The notes under the pieces: generated by a model | What the model was told of the DNA's origin: nothing | Databases searched by the model: none | Seen by the model: only the letters and a program-made list of their open reading frames with translations | Program-made: the position numbers and the translations under genes | Assembly: GCA_012932295.1 (NCBI GenBank) | Contig: JAAONU010000048.1 | Coordinates: forward strand, 62,001 to 126,000 | DNA: 64,000 nt | Reading direction: 5' to 3' | Source: Cyclina sinensis | Lineage: Eukaryota > Mollusca > Bivalvia > Venerida > Veneridae | Shown here: positions 22,879-33,322 of the stretch, piece by piece | Layout: each line of letters starts with the position of its first letter | Position numbering within the stretch: position 1 is the first letter of the stretch

Positions 22879-23047
22879 TTAATGATGGATTCAAAGCATC
22901 ACCACTGAATAAAACAAGCGGATTTTTATCCTTTTGTGACTTCACATAGTAAGCCATTCTTGCAGCACCCCCTGCAGGCTCCTGCTTCTGTGACTCAATG
23001 TTATATACATCATTGAAGTGTAATATAGTTATTGACAGCTCTGACAT
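22879..23047 (-). CDS. 5'-nucleotidase/UshA-like metallophosphoesterase, first coding exon
   Basis: The Met codon is at 23047-23045. An in-frame TGA lies just upstream, so this is the first usable start. The exon encodes MSELSITILHFNDVYNIESQ and continues through GGAARMAYYVKSQ to LVLFSGDALNPSL. HFNDVYN is the first metallophosphoesterase motif, with Asp as metal ligand. The usual D-x-H has Tyr in place of His, a substitution I recall for this subfamily. SGDALNPS is the second motif. There is no signal peptide at this start, so a cytosolic protein is more likely than a secreted ectonucleotidase. The donor is GTAAGT. The junction to the next exon restores GDALNPSLMSIF. The likely role is nucleotide or phosphate-ester hydrolysis with a two-metal centre; the substrate is not determined. 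Confidence 0.92.
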
Positions 23048-23262
23048 AGTTCAGTTATTTCTACTCTTCTAGCTCAAATGTACACGTGTCATTTAATCAA
23101 ACTCCTGAAAACATATAAAAATAAAAAACAGTATAAACCTTCAAAATTTTGAGATTAATTCAGCTGATTCCAGTCCCAGTCTAGTATTTCCTTAATAATA
23201 ACGCTTTAACAGCTGCATTTTTAGAGCATCTGCAAAGGATAAAATGGAAGGTCCAATTTACA
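23048..23262 (-). other. 5' leader of the phosphoesterase gene, possible upstream splice acceptor
   Basis: On the minus strand, GTTTTCAG followed by GAG lies at about 23105-23113, roughly 60 bp before the start codon. It could be the acceptor of an intron in the 5' untranslated region, putting the promoter further to the right. No TATA box or promoter is convincingly visible. Confidence 0.3.
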
Positions 23263-23723
23263 ACAAGAGCCACCTCAAGTGGGGGCCAAGCTCGACTTTT
23301 TCCCTATTTCCAAAGGCAAACACATTAGAGAAAGCACATTGTAGTGAAAGGATTTCAAATGAAACATCATTTTGGAAATATAAGTATCAAATTCATCTAT
23401 ACATAAGAAAGTTATGGCCAATTTAAGCAACATTCAGAAATTTGAATTTAAAGGTCAAGGTCAAGTTCAGTTTAGCCTTTTTTGGAGGTATTGTCTACAA
23501 AGTAGTTATGTCCAAGCATGAAGACACTACATCCATTAATAACAGAGATATAGCAAAGTTAAGCAATGTCAAGGTCATTTACAAGGTAATACTTGAATTG
23601 TTCAACACATTTGTTTTATTCTCAGTGTTGTTTGTCCCAGTATAGATCAAATCTATCCAAAAACAACAAAAATTTGGCTATTTTAGCAATATTCAATAAT
23701 TTGACCTTGACAGTCTATATTTT

Positions 23724-23756
<33 letters not shown>

Positions 23757-23797
23757 ACACACACACACACATATATCTATATATATATATATATAGG
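23724..23797. repeat. (CA)n-(TA)n microsatellite
   Basis: A CA repeat with CG interruptions passes into a TA repeat. A second short TA run follows at 23858-23873. Confidence 0.95.
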
Positions 23798-24146
23798 TAA
23801 ATTTCGAATACGGATCATCTGGGGTCAATTAATCAGGTCCATAACAATTATGTGAATATATATATATATATATATTAACATATGTATCGTTATGATAGTT
23901 TCACACCTTACTCTAGGCACGGTTGACGTCACCTGATGTCACAGTGGACCTGGGTGTAATAATGGCAGTGTGGAAGACAGCATATGTCAGTTTTGTCAAA
24001 AGTGTTGCTTAGTCCAAGTATGAATCAAATTTATAAATAAATGAGAAAGTTATGACAATTTAAGCAAAATTCAATTATCTGACCTTGATGGTCAAGGTCA
24101 TTTTTAGGTCAAGGTCATACTTGAAAGAATCAAAATGTCGGATTTG

Positions 24147-24452
24147 TTGGATAGGGTTCTTCTACTCAATAAGGGCAATCACCCTATGAAGTTTAAAGGC
24201 TCTGGGTGAAATAGAACTCCAGTTACTGTGCAGAAACTGTTTTAACTCTTCAGGCCCCTTTGACCATGACCTTTGACCTACTGACCCCAAAATCAATAGG
24301 GTTCTTCTACTCAATAAGGACAATCACTCTATGAAGTTTGAAGGCTCTGGGTCAAATGGCAGTCCAGTTATTGAGAGGAAACAAAGTGTGACAGATGGAC
24401 AGATGGACAAGGCAAAAACAATATGTCTCCCCCAGAGGGGAAGAGACATAAT
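24147..24452 (+). mobile_element. Small PL-D-type element nested in the gamma array
   Basis: Two units with 'gggttcttctactcaata', 'caatcactctatgaagttt' and 'ggctctgggtcaaat', then a GGACAGATGGACAA run and the hairpin TGTCTCCCCC aga GGGGAAGAGACA. The flanking gamma sequence continues on both sides. Reversed relatives are at 54766-55100. Confidence 0.6.
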
Positions 24453-24602
24453 GACAAAGTTATGGCAAATTGTAGCAAAATTAAATAATTCTTTAGCTTG
24501 ACTGTCAAGGTCATTTTAAGGTCAAGGTCATACATGTAGGAATCATAATGTTGGATATGTTAAAGTGTTATATTGTCCAAGTATTACTCAAATCCATGAA
24601 TA

Positions 24603-25770
24603 AATAATGAAAGGGCCATGATGGCCCTAGATCGCTCACCTTAGTATGACTGCTTTTAACAAAATTGTTATGGACCTGATTAATTAACCCCAGATGATCC
24701 ATATTCGAAATTTACCTAGAAATTACCAAAACAACTTTTCTGACAAATTTCAAGGTTATTTGAACTGAAAATATTAGCTCTAGAGTGTTAAGGTTTTCCC
24801 ATATTTGGGCCCTGTGACCTAGTTATTGACCCCAGATGACCCATATTCAAACTTGAGCTAGAAATCATCTAAACAACCTTTCTGACAAATTTACAGCATA
24901 TTTGGACTGAAAAGTAACCTCTAGAGTGTTAACATATTTTTTTCATATTTGGGCTCTGTGACCTAGCTTTTGCACCCAGATGAACCATATTCGAAGGTGA
25001 AATAGAAATTATTGAAACAACTTTTCTGACAAAAGTCCAGGATATTTGGACTGAAAAAGTAGCCTCTAGAGTGTTTACAAAAGTTTTCTATATTTGGGCT
25101 CTGTGACCTAGATTTTGAACCCAGATGACCCATATTCGAACCAGAGCTAGGAATCATCAAAACAACCTCTCTGACAGATTTTCAGGATATTTGGGCTGAA
25201 AATGTAACCTCTGGGGTGTTAACAAGGTTATTCCACATTTGGATTCTGTGACCTTGTTTTTGAACCCAGATGATCCATATTCAAAACTGAGCTAGAAACC
25301 ATAGAAACAATTTCTCTATCAAATTGCCAGGTTATTTGGACTGAAAATGTTCTAAAGTGTTAACAAGGTTTTTCCATATTTGGGCTCTGTGACCTAGTTC
25401 TTGCACCCAGATGACCCATATTCAAATTTGAGCTAGAGATCATCAATACAACCTTTCCGACAAAAGTCCAGGATATTTGGACTGAAAATGTTTCCTCTAG
25501 AGTGTTTACAAAGTTTTACAATTTTTGGGCTCTGTGACCTAGTTTTTGATCCCAGATGACCCATATTTGAATCAGCTAGAAATTATTGAAACAACCTTTC
25601 TGACAAATTTCCAGGATATTTCGACTGAAAATGTAGCCTCTAGATCGTTTACAAGGCTTTTCAATTTTAGGGTCATGTGACCTAGTTTTTCATCCAAGAT
25701 AACCCATATTCGAACTCGTCCGAGTAATCACTGGGACAAAAATTCTGACTAAGTTTCACGACAAATATCC
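24603..25770 (+). mobile_element. PL-A element with alpha monomers, right end missing
   Basis: The left end is AAAGGGCCATGATGGCCC followed by TAGATCGCTCACC. Seven to eight degenerate alpha monomers follow, up to 'cgaactcgtccgagtaatcactgggacaaaaattctgactaagtttcacgacaa' (about 25720-25767), the piece normally found just before the ACGG run. The run and terminal hairpin are absent, so the element is 3'-truncated. Confidence 0.65.
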
Positions 25771-26684
25771 AAATAACATGCATTAAAATAATTGCAAAGA
25801 ATTGAAAATGTTGATGTATTTGCATAATTAAAAGTAATTAAAGTAAAAAGTAAAAATTACATTCTAATTGGTAAAGTTACATTTGTAACTTTCCAACTGT
25901 ATGATGGAGGATTGAGTTACACAATTTCTAATGAACACCGATAACCACTTGCTCATACATAATTATACACATTATTTTTACAGACCACAGAAATAACAAT
26001 AACACTTTATAAATAGAATAAAAAATAACAATTACATTCATATGAAACAAAGGTACATGGAGTTGTACAAACTATATGAAGTGGTTTAAATAGACAAGAG
26101 ACTTTGATTTTAAAGAAATTCTTCATTGTAAATTATCCACAATAATAAATGCAATCACATGTAACTTATAACACCACTAACATTTCATTTCATAAATATC
26201 CGACATATTTCTATTGAAGGAAAGAGATGACTTTATTGTATGTACAAAACTGAAAGGACACTTGAGAAATATTTCAAAAAATAGGAAAATAATTAGAAAT
26301 TTACTAGACATGAACTTAAAAAGATGTTCCAATAATTATCTTGCATTTATTACAAAAAAAATGTGTGATTGGGAGAAATTGACTCATTCTCAGACAAACA
26401 CAATGACTCCAATTTTCACAGGCATAACAACACACCCACTCATTGTAACTGATTTCTCTGTTTTTTTACTATATAAAATCATGTTACCGATTTGTCTTCT
26501 TAATACTGATTTGTCGGTAAATCCGTCACGATATAAACAACAGCTATTTGCCATAGAGCAAAATCGACGTAGGTTTATATGAAAACGGGAAATTTAAGAA
26601 GAAAATCCTCGAGGATAAACCAACCTAGCTCAAAGTTGGAGTTTCAAAAGGTCAGCTCGGCCCTAAAACGTACTCAGACCCCGA
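25771..26684. other. AT-rich intergenic or 5' flanking sequence
   Basis: No array monomers and no recognisable exon. An ORF-like stretch at 26214-26582 has low-complexity composition and no family features. One copy of the GTCAGCTCGGCCC word lies at 26651-26663, before the MULE-like arm. Confidence 0.4.
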
Positions 26685-27115
26685 GTCAGCTCGGCCCTAT
26701 TCCAACTCGGCACGGGTCAGCTCGGCCCGCTTTTCAATTTATTAATATATTTGACAATTACAAATAATTTAAGTGAAATTGGAAAAGGACATTGATTAAA
26801 GGACTGTTATTATCACCCGCTATTATTACCAATCAATTATCACGTGTATGTTAAGGGTATCAATTAATTAGGTGATAATTATGACGGCAGCAATCATTCA
26901 AATTTGATTCATGACCACCTGCAACTAATAAGAAGCTTATGATAATAAGTTAACACGTTTTTATTTCATATTTTATTGAAGATTACTTTACAAACAAAAA
27001 GCATCAAAGGAAACACATTTGTATTATATTAATTTTTAACGAATCTGCAAGAATAAATGTAACGTATTTCTTCTAATTATTCTGCAGAAGTACAATGTAC
27101 AATTATAGAATGCTG

Positions 27116-29058
27116 GTCAAGTCGCGCCAAACAAGGTCGCCCCAGGTAAAAGTCGTCCCATTTTTAGTCAACTCGTCCCACATATAGAAATTATTTATGC
27201 ACTTATGTATGCTTCTTACATTTATGTGTTTAATGCAATAAATTTACTGAATTGATTGTAAAAGGTTATATGCAAACATTATCATACTGTTTGTAACACC
27301 TTTCCTTCACAAACTTGAAACAAAAATGGTGTTGATTGACGAAAAGATCGGTAATTATCATGGATAATTGTTTCTAACATTAAAGGACAACGTGGATTGA
27401 AGGAAGTACATGGAGACCTGAGAACTGGTCTGTGTTCCAGCAGACAGTGCGAACAAACAACGACGTCGAGGGTTGGCATCACAGAATCAACAATAGAGTT
27501 TCAACAGTTGGACCATCAGTATACGTGTTGATTCCTCTTCTACTTGAAGAGGCGGATACCGTAGACCTGACGATTCAGCCGGTATCAGAGATGGCACTTA
27601 CCAGGTACCAAAGAAAGACATATAAAAAAACTCACAATGAACTGTTTAATTTATGGGATGCGTACGAGGACAATAAAATTACTACCAGCCGCCTTCTCCG
27701 CGACGCAAGCTTCATATTGGGGTTTGGGCCGGTGGCTGAATAGTGGTGTGCTTTTTGAATGACTGGAATGTGAAGTGACTTGTGAATATTAAATACATGT
27801 TTGTTTAAATGCATTGTATTGTCTCTATATCATTTTTATACTATGTTCTATATTTTGTAATCTTAATTTGGTTTCCTTAAGTTGTTATGTCAATTGTTAC
27901 TTCATGCCTTTGATGAATTCAATAATCTGCTGTCGTATTATTTTAATATTTTGATTATGCATGTAATGTTATGTCTATTTCTATCGGCTGTTATTAGTTA
28001 TATTTGTGCATTTCCAAAAGGAATTCATTAAAATTTACTATTGAACGTAAATGTCCCATATTTATATTTTAAACTTGTCTTTTGTTTATCAGTTTTTATT
28101 TATAATTTTCATATTTTTTCAACTTTATAAAAAATATTATTTTTCATAAATGTAACCTGTTAATGATCAAGATGTTTTTATTTATAGTTAATTTTGCATA
28201 TTGGTTTCGTTACAAATGTTTCGTTTCTGTGTATCTTTTCTTTTGGTAATGTTAATTATTATTTTCGAATTTCTGTTCGATGCAATGTATTTAATTTAGA
28301 ATCTGAGAGATAAATATCAGTTTGTATTGTATGAAACTTGTATTCCTGATAATTTATTAATAACAGATTTTATCATACTATATATTTTTTAAGTTTTTTA
28401 TTGGTCGGTTTGATAAATTCAGTATTGCATAACAAATGTAGTTCATATTTTGCATTTCATTTATATCAGTGTCTGTTTTATGTCGTTAATTAAAACTCAG
28501 TATTACATTTTTTTTTTTCTGTTTTACCGATAAATCTGAAAGAAATAAGTTGGTAAACTGGAAAAAAGTGTTAGTTACTATCAAATTGTGAATTTTTAAC
28601 AACTGCTGTAGTGATTACAGCCCTGATAATTTAATGATTAAAACTGTTTTAACTGTATCACTCTAAACAACTATGCACGTACATTAGTAAAATATTACTA
28701 GTTTTTTTTTCATCGTCATTTTATCATTTGAGAAATGTAATAATTTATAATAACTGTTAAAAAGTTGAGTTGAATAAAACCATTGTTGCGTTGTTATAAT
28801 AATACTTGTTTTGATTAAAAATGATTTGAATTGAGTTAATGTGCTTTATTATTTACATCAGCTGTCCTATTCACTCATTTAATCGCACCATTAATTACTT
28901 AATCCAACAATTGTCGTACCACTTATCACTTTTTCACGGTTATATACAGGTAATAATTAGTTGAACTATGATCTTATTCTTATTTCTATATGTGGGACGA
29001 GTTGACTAAAAATGGGACGACTTTTACCTGGGGCGACCTTGTTTGGCAGCGACTTGAC
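27116..29058 (+). mobile_element. Inner MULE-like transposon with about 75-bp inverted ends
   Basis: The left arm (27116-27191, starting GTCAAGTCGCGCC) and right arm (28982-29058, ending GCGACTTGAC) are near-perfect inverses. They share AACAAGGTCGCCCCAGGTAA, AGTCGTCCCATTTTTAGTC and AACTCGTCCCACATATAGAA. The only coding sequence inside is the C-terminal piece of a MULE transposase (27384-27743). The rest (27750-28980) is very AT-rich and empty of genes, so this copy is an internally deleted derivative. Confidence 0.85.
27384..27743 (+). pseudogene. MULE transposase C-terminal fragment
   Basis: After an in-frame stop at 27381, the frame encodes a TWRPENWSVF segment, then VRTNNDVEGWHHRIN, a stretch I associate with the C-terminal part of MULE-family transposases of animals. 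Helical sequence follows, ending ASFILGFGPVAE and a TAG stop. The catalytic DDE region and any FLYWCH zinc finger would lie upstream and are absent between the left arm and this fragment, so no active enzyme is made here. It lies in the plus direction inside the paired inverted ends, which agrees with the MULE call. Confidence 0.8.
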
Positions 29059-29393
29059 TTGTCACCCAATTGTATAATAATATACCAGATATATCTTATT
29101 TTCATTTAAAACAGCTTGCCTTGATAACTGGAAGGTCATGCAAGTAATCAGAAAAAGTTCATACGTTTAATATGTTTTTTTAAAAGTGGACCGAGTTGAC
29201 CCGTGCCGAGTTGGTATAGGGCCGAGTTGACTCTTATAGGGATGAGACAGACTTTAATTGAAGTGCCACTTGTGCAAACAGATGTAAAACTGTCATGTTA
29301 TAATGGCGGAGAAAAGACATTAAAGTCATTATTGCTTAAGTAATGAAAACATTTGAACATTTTCAATAATGAGCCCTGACACAAGATACTTAC

Positions 29394-29677
29394 AAACGCT
29401 TTTGCAGAGCGCCTCGGTAACACAGTGCTAAAAAGACTGGTATACTTTATCTAATTCTGAGTCAAAGAAACCAGCCCGTCCATCAGCAATCAACTTCCTT
29501 TTCCGGTTGGTTGTTGAACGAAAAGGTAGTGTACTCGGAAACACATTTTGTTTATCCATGTTTTGTGCCATAATCATTTTTTGTTTATGAAATATTGCAA
29601 GCTTTTCATGTAGATATAGTCCAGAGCGAAGTGTCTTGGACCTCAGTTTAGATATCAACGTTTCGGCACTTTCCTTC
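29394..29677 (-). CDS. Possible terminal coding exon of an unrecognised gene
   Basis: On the minus strand, a TTGCTTGTAG acceptor is followed by an open frame KESAETLISKLRSKTLRSGL ending GFFDSELDKVYQSF and a TAG stop (29428). A strong donor, GTAAGTATC, follows at 29393. The frame is 83 residues, Lys/Arg-rich and partly helical, with plausible codon use and no repeat monomers, unlike the artefact ORFs around it. It may be the last coding exon of an older transposon gene or a small host gene. It sits between the outer MULE-like element and the next inverted-repeat element. I do not recognise the family. Confidence 0.35.
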
Positions 29678-29903
29678 CTACAAGCAAGATTTCGTCACAA
29701 TACCGGTTCGTCACACATTTTTCTGTACGAAACAGGATGAGCTTTTGTCACAGTCGATTCATAGAGCAGATATTAGAAAACTGCCGATGGCGAACAAGAT
29801 GTTAATAACGAGCAATTATTTTGTATGATCTGTGTTGATTGAAAAATTAATGTAGCGACTTCACTTCATACCAGTTTTTTAGGCAGTGTCTACAGGCGGT
29901 GCT

Positions 29904-31270
29904 GGACGAAGCGCACCAATGTATGAGCGTACCATTTCAGGACGAAGCGCACCATGCATAAAAAAATAATGCCTATCTGCTGTATGCTATGTGTTAATTA
30001 CACCAATTAATATGGTGTTGGTGGGACTGTGAGATTAATGTCTTATTTTAATGTATTATTTTATTTGAATCGTAAGCTAATTAGGGAACCTATGAAAAGC
30101 TGCTATTTACAGTCGCGCCAGGAGGAACTCTCGTTTTCCTCAAGGTTGTGGCAGACTACCCATTCCTTAAAATGCGACCAAATCTACCGCATTTTGAGGA
30201 TCACCCCGTGGACATGGTCAGCAATTATCGCGGCGGATGTCCGCTAAATGGTTCCGCTAACTTTTTCACAGGTAAGAATTGACAGAGATCCTGATTACAC
30301 CAATTTCGACGAATTTTACGCTTTAAAATATCATTTAAATGTATAAAACTCTCATTCTGATGCATTTGTTTACGAATGCTCGTATTTGTTAACGGAAGGA
30401 ATGACAATTCAAAACCGAAAGTAATTGCTGACCCTATTTTCAGAAAATAAATTGTCTGGCTTCCGTTTTACACATGTTAAAACTGCTTTCCTATATTTAA
30501 AGAAAACATACAACATGTAAACCCTACTGCGACATCAGTATCGTCTATCCGCTTGACAAAATTATTGATCGATTTTGTTATACAATAATGAGCGTTTTCA
30601 ATGAGGGAAGTACACATAAACCTACACAGCAAATGTATTAGAAATTTGGTTTTAATTTTACCAAATGTCACATAATTGGCAGACGTAAAATGCACAGTTT
30701 CATTATGGTCATTTCATTAAATGTTTATCTAGATGAGTCATGACCCTAATTATTTTCGCGCTGGTCGTCAAATATCGCCGAGATATTTCGCGATGTCAAG
30801 ATACCGTGGAAATCTGATTTTTTTCCTCGATGTCGCGGCTGAGATTTTTTCTGTGTCCGCGAAATAAAGCGGAAAATGTGAGTTCCACCTGGCGCGTACT
30901 GTACTCAATGATTGATTTGATAAATTGGTCCTGTTTATCAACTAATTTTTTTTTTCAATGTATTCATGCAGATTTAAAAGTTAACATAGATAATGTTGCT
31001 TGTCTTGTTTAAAAGGGAATCACTATTTAATCATTTACTTTAAGTAAAATACTTTCTTTCATATTTACAACTAATTAAAGTATTTTTTATATATATTAAA
31101 GTAATAAACGTGTCTTGTAGTACTGAAAAAATTTTTTTAAATTATTTGCTCACTAAAATAACTGTTGACAATTTCTGATTATTTTCACTATTTTATATGT
31201 GGTAATGCTTCTTCCTATAAAGTGGTACGCTTCATCCTGGTACGCTTGTGCAGTGGTACGCTTCGTCCTA
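29904..31270. mobile_element. Inverted-repeat element with triple GGACGAAGCGYACCA ends
   Basis: The left arm (29904-29954) holds GGACGAAGCGCACCA, GAGCGTACCA and GGACGAAGCGCACCA. The right arm (31221-31270) is the inverse, with GGACGAAGCGTACCA, AAGCGTACCA and GGATGAAGCGTACCA. Such internally repeated inverted ends resemble MULE-like elements (inference). A CAGT-ended MITE (30110-30901) is inserted inside. No transposase is seen. Confidence 0.6.
30110..30901. mobile_element. CAGT-ended MITE, copy 1 (Tc1/mariner-like)
   Basis: The ends CAGTCGCGCCAGGAGGAACT and inverse AGTTCCACCTGGCGCGTACTG are flanked by TA dinucleotides (30108-30109 and 30902-30903). Interior segments ('attttcagaaaataaattgtct', 'gaaatttggttttaatttt') are shared in the same order with the element at 34516-35664, so the two are one family. 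TA duplication with CAGT ends is typical of Tc1/mariner-type movement. No transposase is encoded. Confidence 0.75.
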
Positions 31271-31310
31271 CATTCTCTACAGGTACGGATCCGTACCTCT
31301 AGAGAATGTA
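31269..31310. repeat. 42-bp near-perfect palindrome
   Basis: Arms TACATTCTCTA-c-AGGTACGGA and TCCGTACCT-c-TAGAGAATGTA can form a long hairpin with a single mismatched pair and no loop. It directly adjoins the right arm of the 29904-31270 element, so it may be a fold-back end of that element. Confidence 0.9.
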
Positions 31311-32161
31311 GTGGTATATGGGTACAGATTCGTAGTCCTTGACAATACTAGCAGGAATGTCTAGGGGTTCGGACCTTTGTTTAACTGACTTAAAGCTGTT
31401 ATTGTTGCTACAAAATGATTTTTTTTCCATGCTAAATTTGTTATGAAAATAGAAGCATAAATTTCAATTTTATTTTGTGTGTAAAATCTGAACGAATCAG
31501 AATAGGCCAGTTGAGGAAAATTGTTGTTGTCCAGCAGCAGTGCTATTTTATCCATAGATGATGTTGCTTGTCTTGCTAACGTTCTCAGACCCTCCAACCA
31601 TTTTATCAAAAAAGATATAACAGAACACAATATACTGAATGCTATTATCATATTTATATCATAGTTCAACCAATGCGTTTTATTATGCGCTTCACAACAA
31701 ATTTCACTTTAAGTCCGTAGTGAATAGTGTAATCCAAATCCTACAGATGAAACAATTATGTGTGTACTGTCAAACACTTATGTAGCACATTCATGATTCG
31801 GTAACACAAGGTAGCACTCAAAACACAGTAATCTACATAATCACCAACTAACAATACATCATTGGCTAGGTACAGTCCTTCACATACAAAAATGATATAC
31901 CCCAGAGGTAGGCTGTATAAAAATGAACTACACAACCTGTCAAAATAAAATATATACATAAGTCAACAATTGGGTGGAAGCCTGAAGGGCTGGGTATTCA
32001 AAAGTTACACGTACTTTATGTAGCAATGAACAAGATTTCGACTGAAGAGAAATCTAACACGAGAAAATATTTATACCATACACGCACAGACTACTCGTGA
32101 ATACTAACTTGACTGATTTCACTGTACTGAACCCTTGTATTCAAAAACTTGTTTGGTTTAC
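31311..32161. other. AT-rich sequence upstream of RPL13, no gene recognised
   Basis: Short ORFs at 31361-31669 and 31756-31959 (minus) lack family features and splice context. The RPL13 promoter and non-coding first exon may lie in or to the left of this stretch, but no pyrimidine-tract (TOP) start with a good donor could be assigned. Confidence 0.35.
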
Positions 32162-32860
32162 CAGGGTTTCCTCTGGGTCAGTTTTAGTTTGCGCCAGCAA
32201 ATTCGCCACTCAGAAAAAGTTGGTGCCAATGGCTCAAAAGTTGGAGCCAGTGATTTTGTAAGGAGACATGCCTTTCTCTGTTAAGATATTACAGATGTAG
32301 TATCATTGTGACAACAAACACTATTTATATATTTATTACAACTGTTTATTAACAAAAAATAAACACATTTGCATATCATTTTTAAAAGATACATAACATG
32401 AAAATATGAACAATGTCTTTATAAGATTAAGCATTAACCATTTATTTTTACACTTATTTAATCTTCCATACACGAAAACGACACCTGCAAACACTGACGA
32501 TTTTTCTTTTCATCACTGTAATTTGCTACAAACACTAACTGACCACACGTGGTTAATTATCTTATTTTCGCACAATTAAAAATGGCAAATTAATCCAATT
32601 AACCGATTGTCAGTTTCATCTCAACACGTTCTCAAAGTGTCATAAAGTTTGATAAACAAACTAGTCACGCGTGACCTTGTAGTAAACATCCGGGCCGCTT
32701 ATGTAATTTTGTTGGCCGCTTATTGATTTTTAAACGTACTAGTTGTCGGATGCTTTCTTTTACGTTGGCGCCAGTAAAAATCGCCAATGGAAGATTTTAT
32801 GGGCCAGAATTAGTATTTTGGCGCATTTGGCGCAATTGGCGAGCGACAGCGGGAACCCTG
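32162..32860. mobile_element. CAGGGTT-ended inverted-repeat element beside RPL13
   Basis: The left end CAGGGTTTCCTCTGGGTC and the inverse of the right end (CAGGGTTCCCGCTGTCGC) pair imperfectly. Subterminal GGCGCCA/TGGCGC words occur at both ends. TTTAC directly abuts the element on both sides (32157-32161 and 32861-32865), a 5-bp direct repeat. The ends resemble hAT elements, but the flank match is shorter than the usual 8 bp. The element ends about 105 bp before the acceptor of the first RPL13 coding exon. Confidence 0.6.
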
Positions 32861-32969
32861 TTTACCAAACCAAGGATAAATACATTTATCATGTTTTATG
32901 TGTCAGTAGCTGATGACATCATTTATATGTACATACTTACTATCCTTATTCCTTTTCATTGCAGCAACC

Positions 32970-33215
32970 ATGGCCCCCAAAAGGAATAATATGGTGCCAA
33001 ATGGGCACTTTCATAAAGACTGGCAGACCCGTGTTAGAACTTGGTTTAATCAGCCCATGAGAAAAAAGAGGCGTAGGCTAACAAGAATGAAGAAGGCCAG
33101 AACGATTGCCCCAAGACCGGTAGCAGGACCCTTGAGGCCAGTGGTCCGGTGCCCAACAGTCAAGTACAACACTAAGGTCAGGGCTGGTAGAGGCTTTACC
33201 CTTGAAGAACTCAAG
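32970..33215 (+). CDS. RPL13: Ribosomal protein eL13 (RPL13), first coding exon
   Basis: Encodes residues 1-82, from [20 protein letters not shown] through [20 protein letters not shown] to [10 protein letters not shown]. This is the basic N-terminal part of eL13, a structural protein of the large (60S) cytoplasmic ribosomal subunit. The start sits in a strong CAACCATGG context. An acceptor (TTGCAG, ending at 32964) lies five bases before the ATG, so a non-coding first exon must exist upstream. That arrangement is common in ribosomal protein genes. The exon ends CTCAAG before donor GTATG. Four coding exons join without frame disruption to 214 residues, close to the 211 of the human protein as I recall it. 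Confidence 0.98.
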
Positions 33216-33322
33216 GTATGAATTGTGAATGAAAGGAGCCTGATTTTAGGTTTCAGCCAGGATCACACTTGTTATAAGAAAAATTCGTAGGTAATTGCAG
33301 CTGAGAAATCTTTGATATTTTT

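Larger units (their letters stand above)
23263..24602 (+). mobile_element. PL-B element with monomer gamma, microsatellite and nested PL-D
   Basis: It begins ACAAGAGCCACCTCAAGTGG, a PL-B start. Gamma monomers run at 23400-23710 and 23980-24140 and resume at 24450-24600. A (CA)n/(TA)n microsatellite with AT-rich sequence lies at 23724-23880. A PL-D-type insertion lies at about 24147-24452. No PL-B right end is present, because the copy runs straight into a PL-A start at 24603. Confidence 0.5.
26685..29232. mobile_element. Outer MULE-like terminal-inverted-repeat element
   Basis: The left arm (26685-26735) contains GTCAGCTCGGCCCTAT, CCAACTCGGCACGGGTCAGC and TCGGCCC. The right arm (29181-29232) is its inverse, with the same order GTCAACTCGGCCCTAT, CCAACTCGGCACGGGTCAAC. 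The arms are about 50 bp and over 85% identical by eye. They concentrically enclose another inverted-repeat element. No flanking 8-11 bp duplication could be fixed. Confidence 0.6.

Noticed and set aside
26214..26582. 122-aa plus-strand ORF
   Set aside because: Low-complexity, AT-rich, no motif, no splice or promoter context. Compatible with chance.
29498..29530. CTTCCTTTTCCGG-like stretch as the RPL13 TOP transcription start with donor GTAGTG
   Set aside because: The donor is weak and the stretch lies in an open minus-strand frame, so it could equally be coding. It cannot be decided from sequence alone.
31361..31669. 102-aa minus-strand ORF with possible membrane segment
   Set aside because: No family resemblance and no supporting exon structure. 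Hydrophobic character is expected from AT-rich DNA.
33216..33320. Box C/D snoRNA in the RPL13 intron after the first coding exon, as vertebrate RPL13 introns host snoRNAs
   Set aside because: There are CTGA words and a weak 'gtgaatga', but no proper RTGATGA box, no convincing terminal stem and no recognisable guide.
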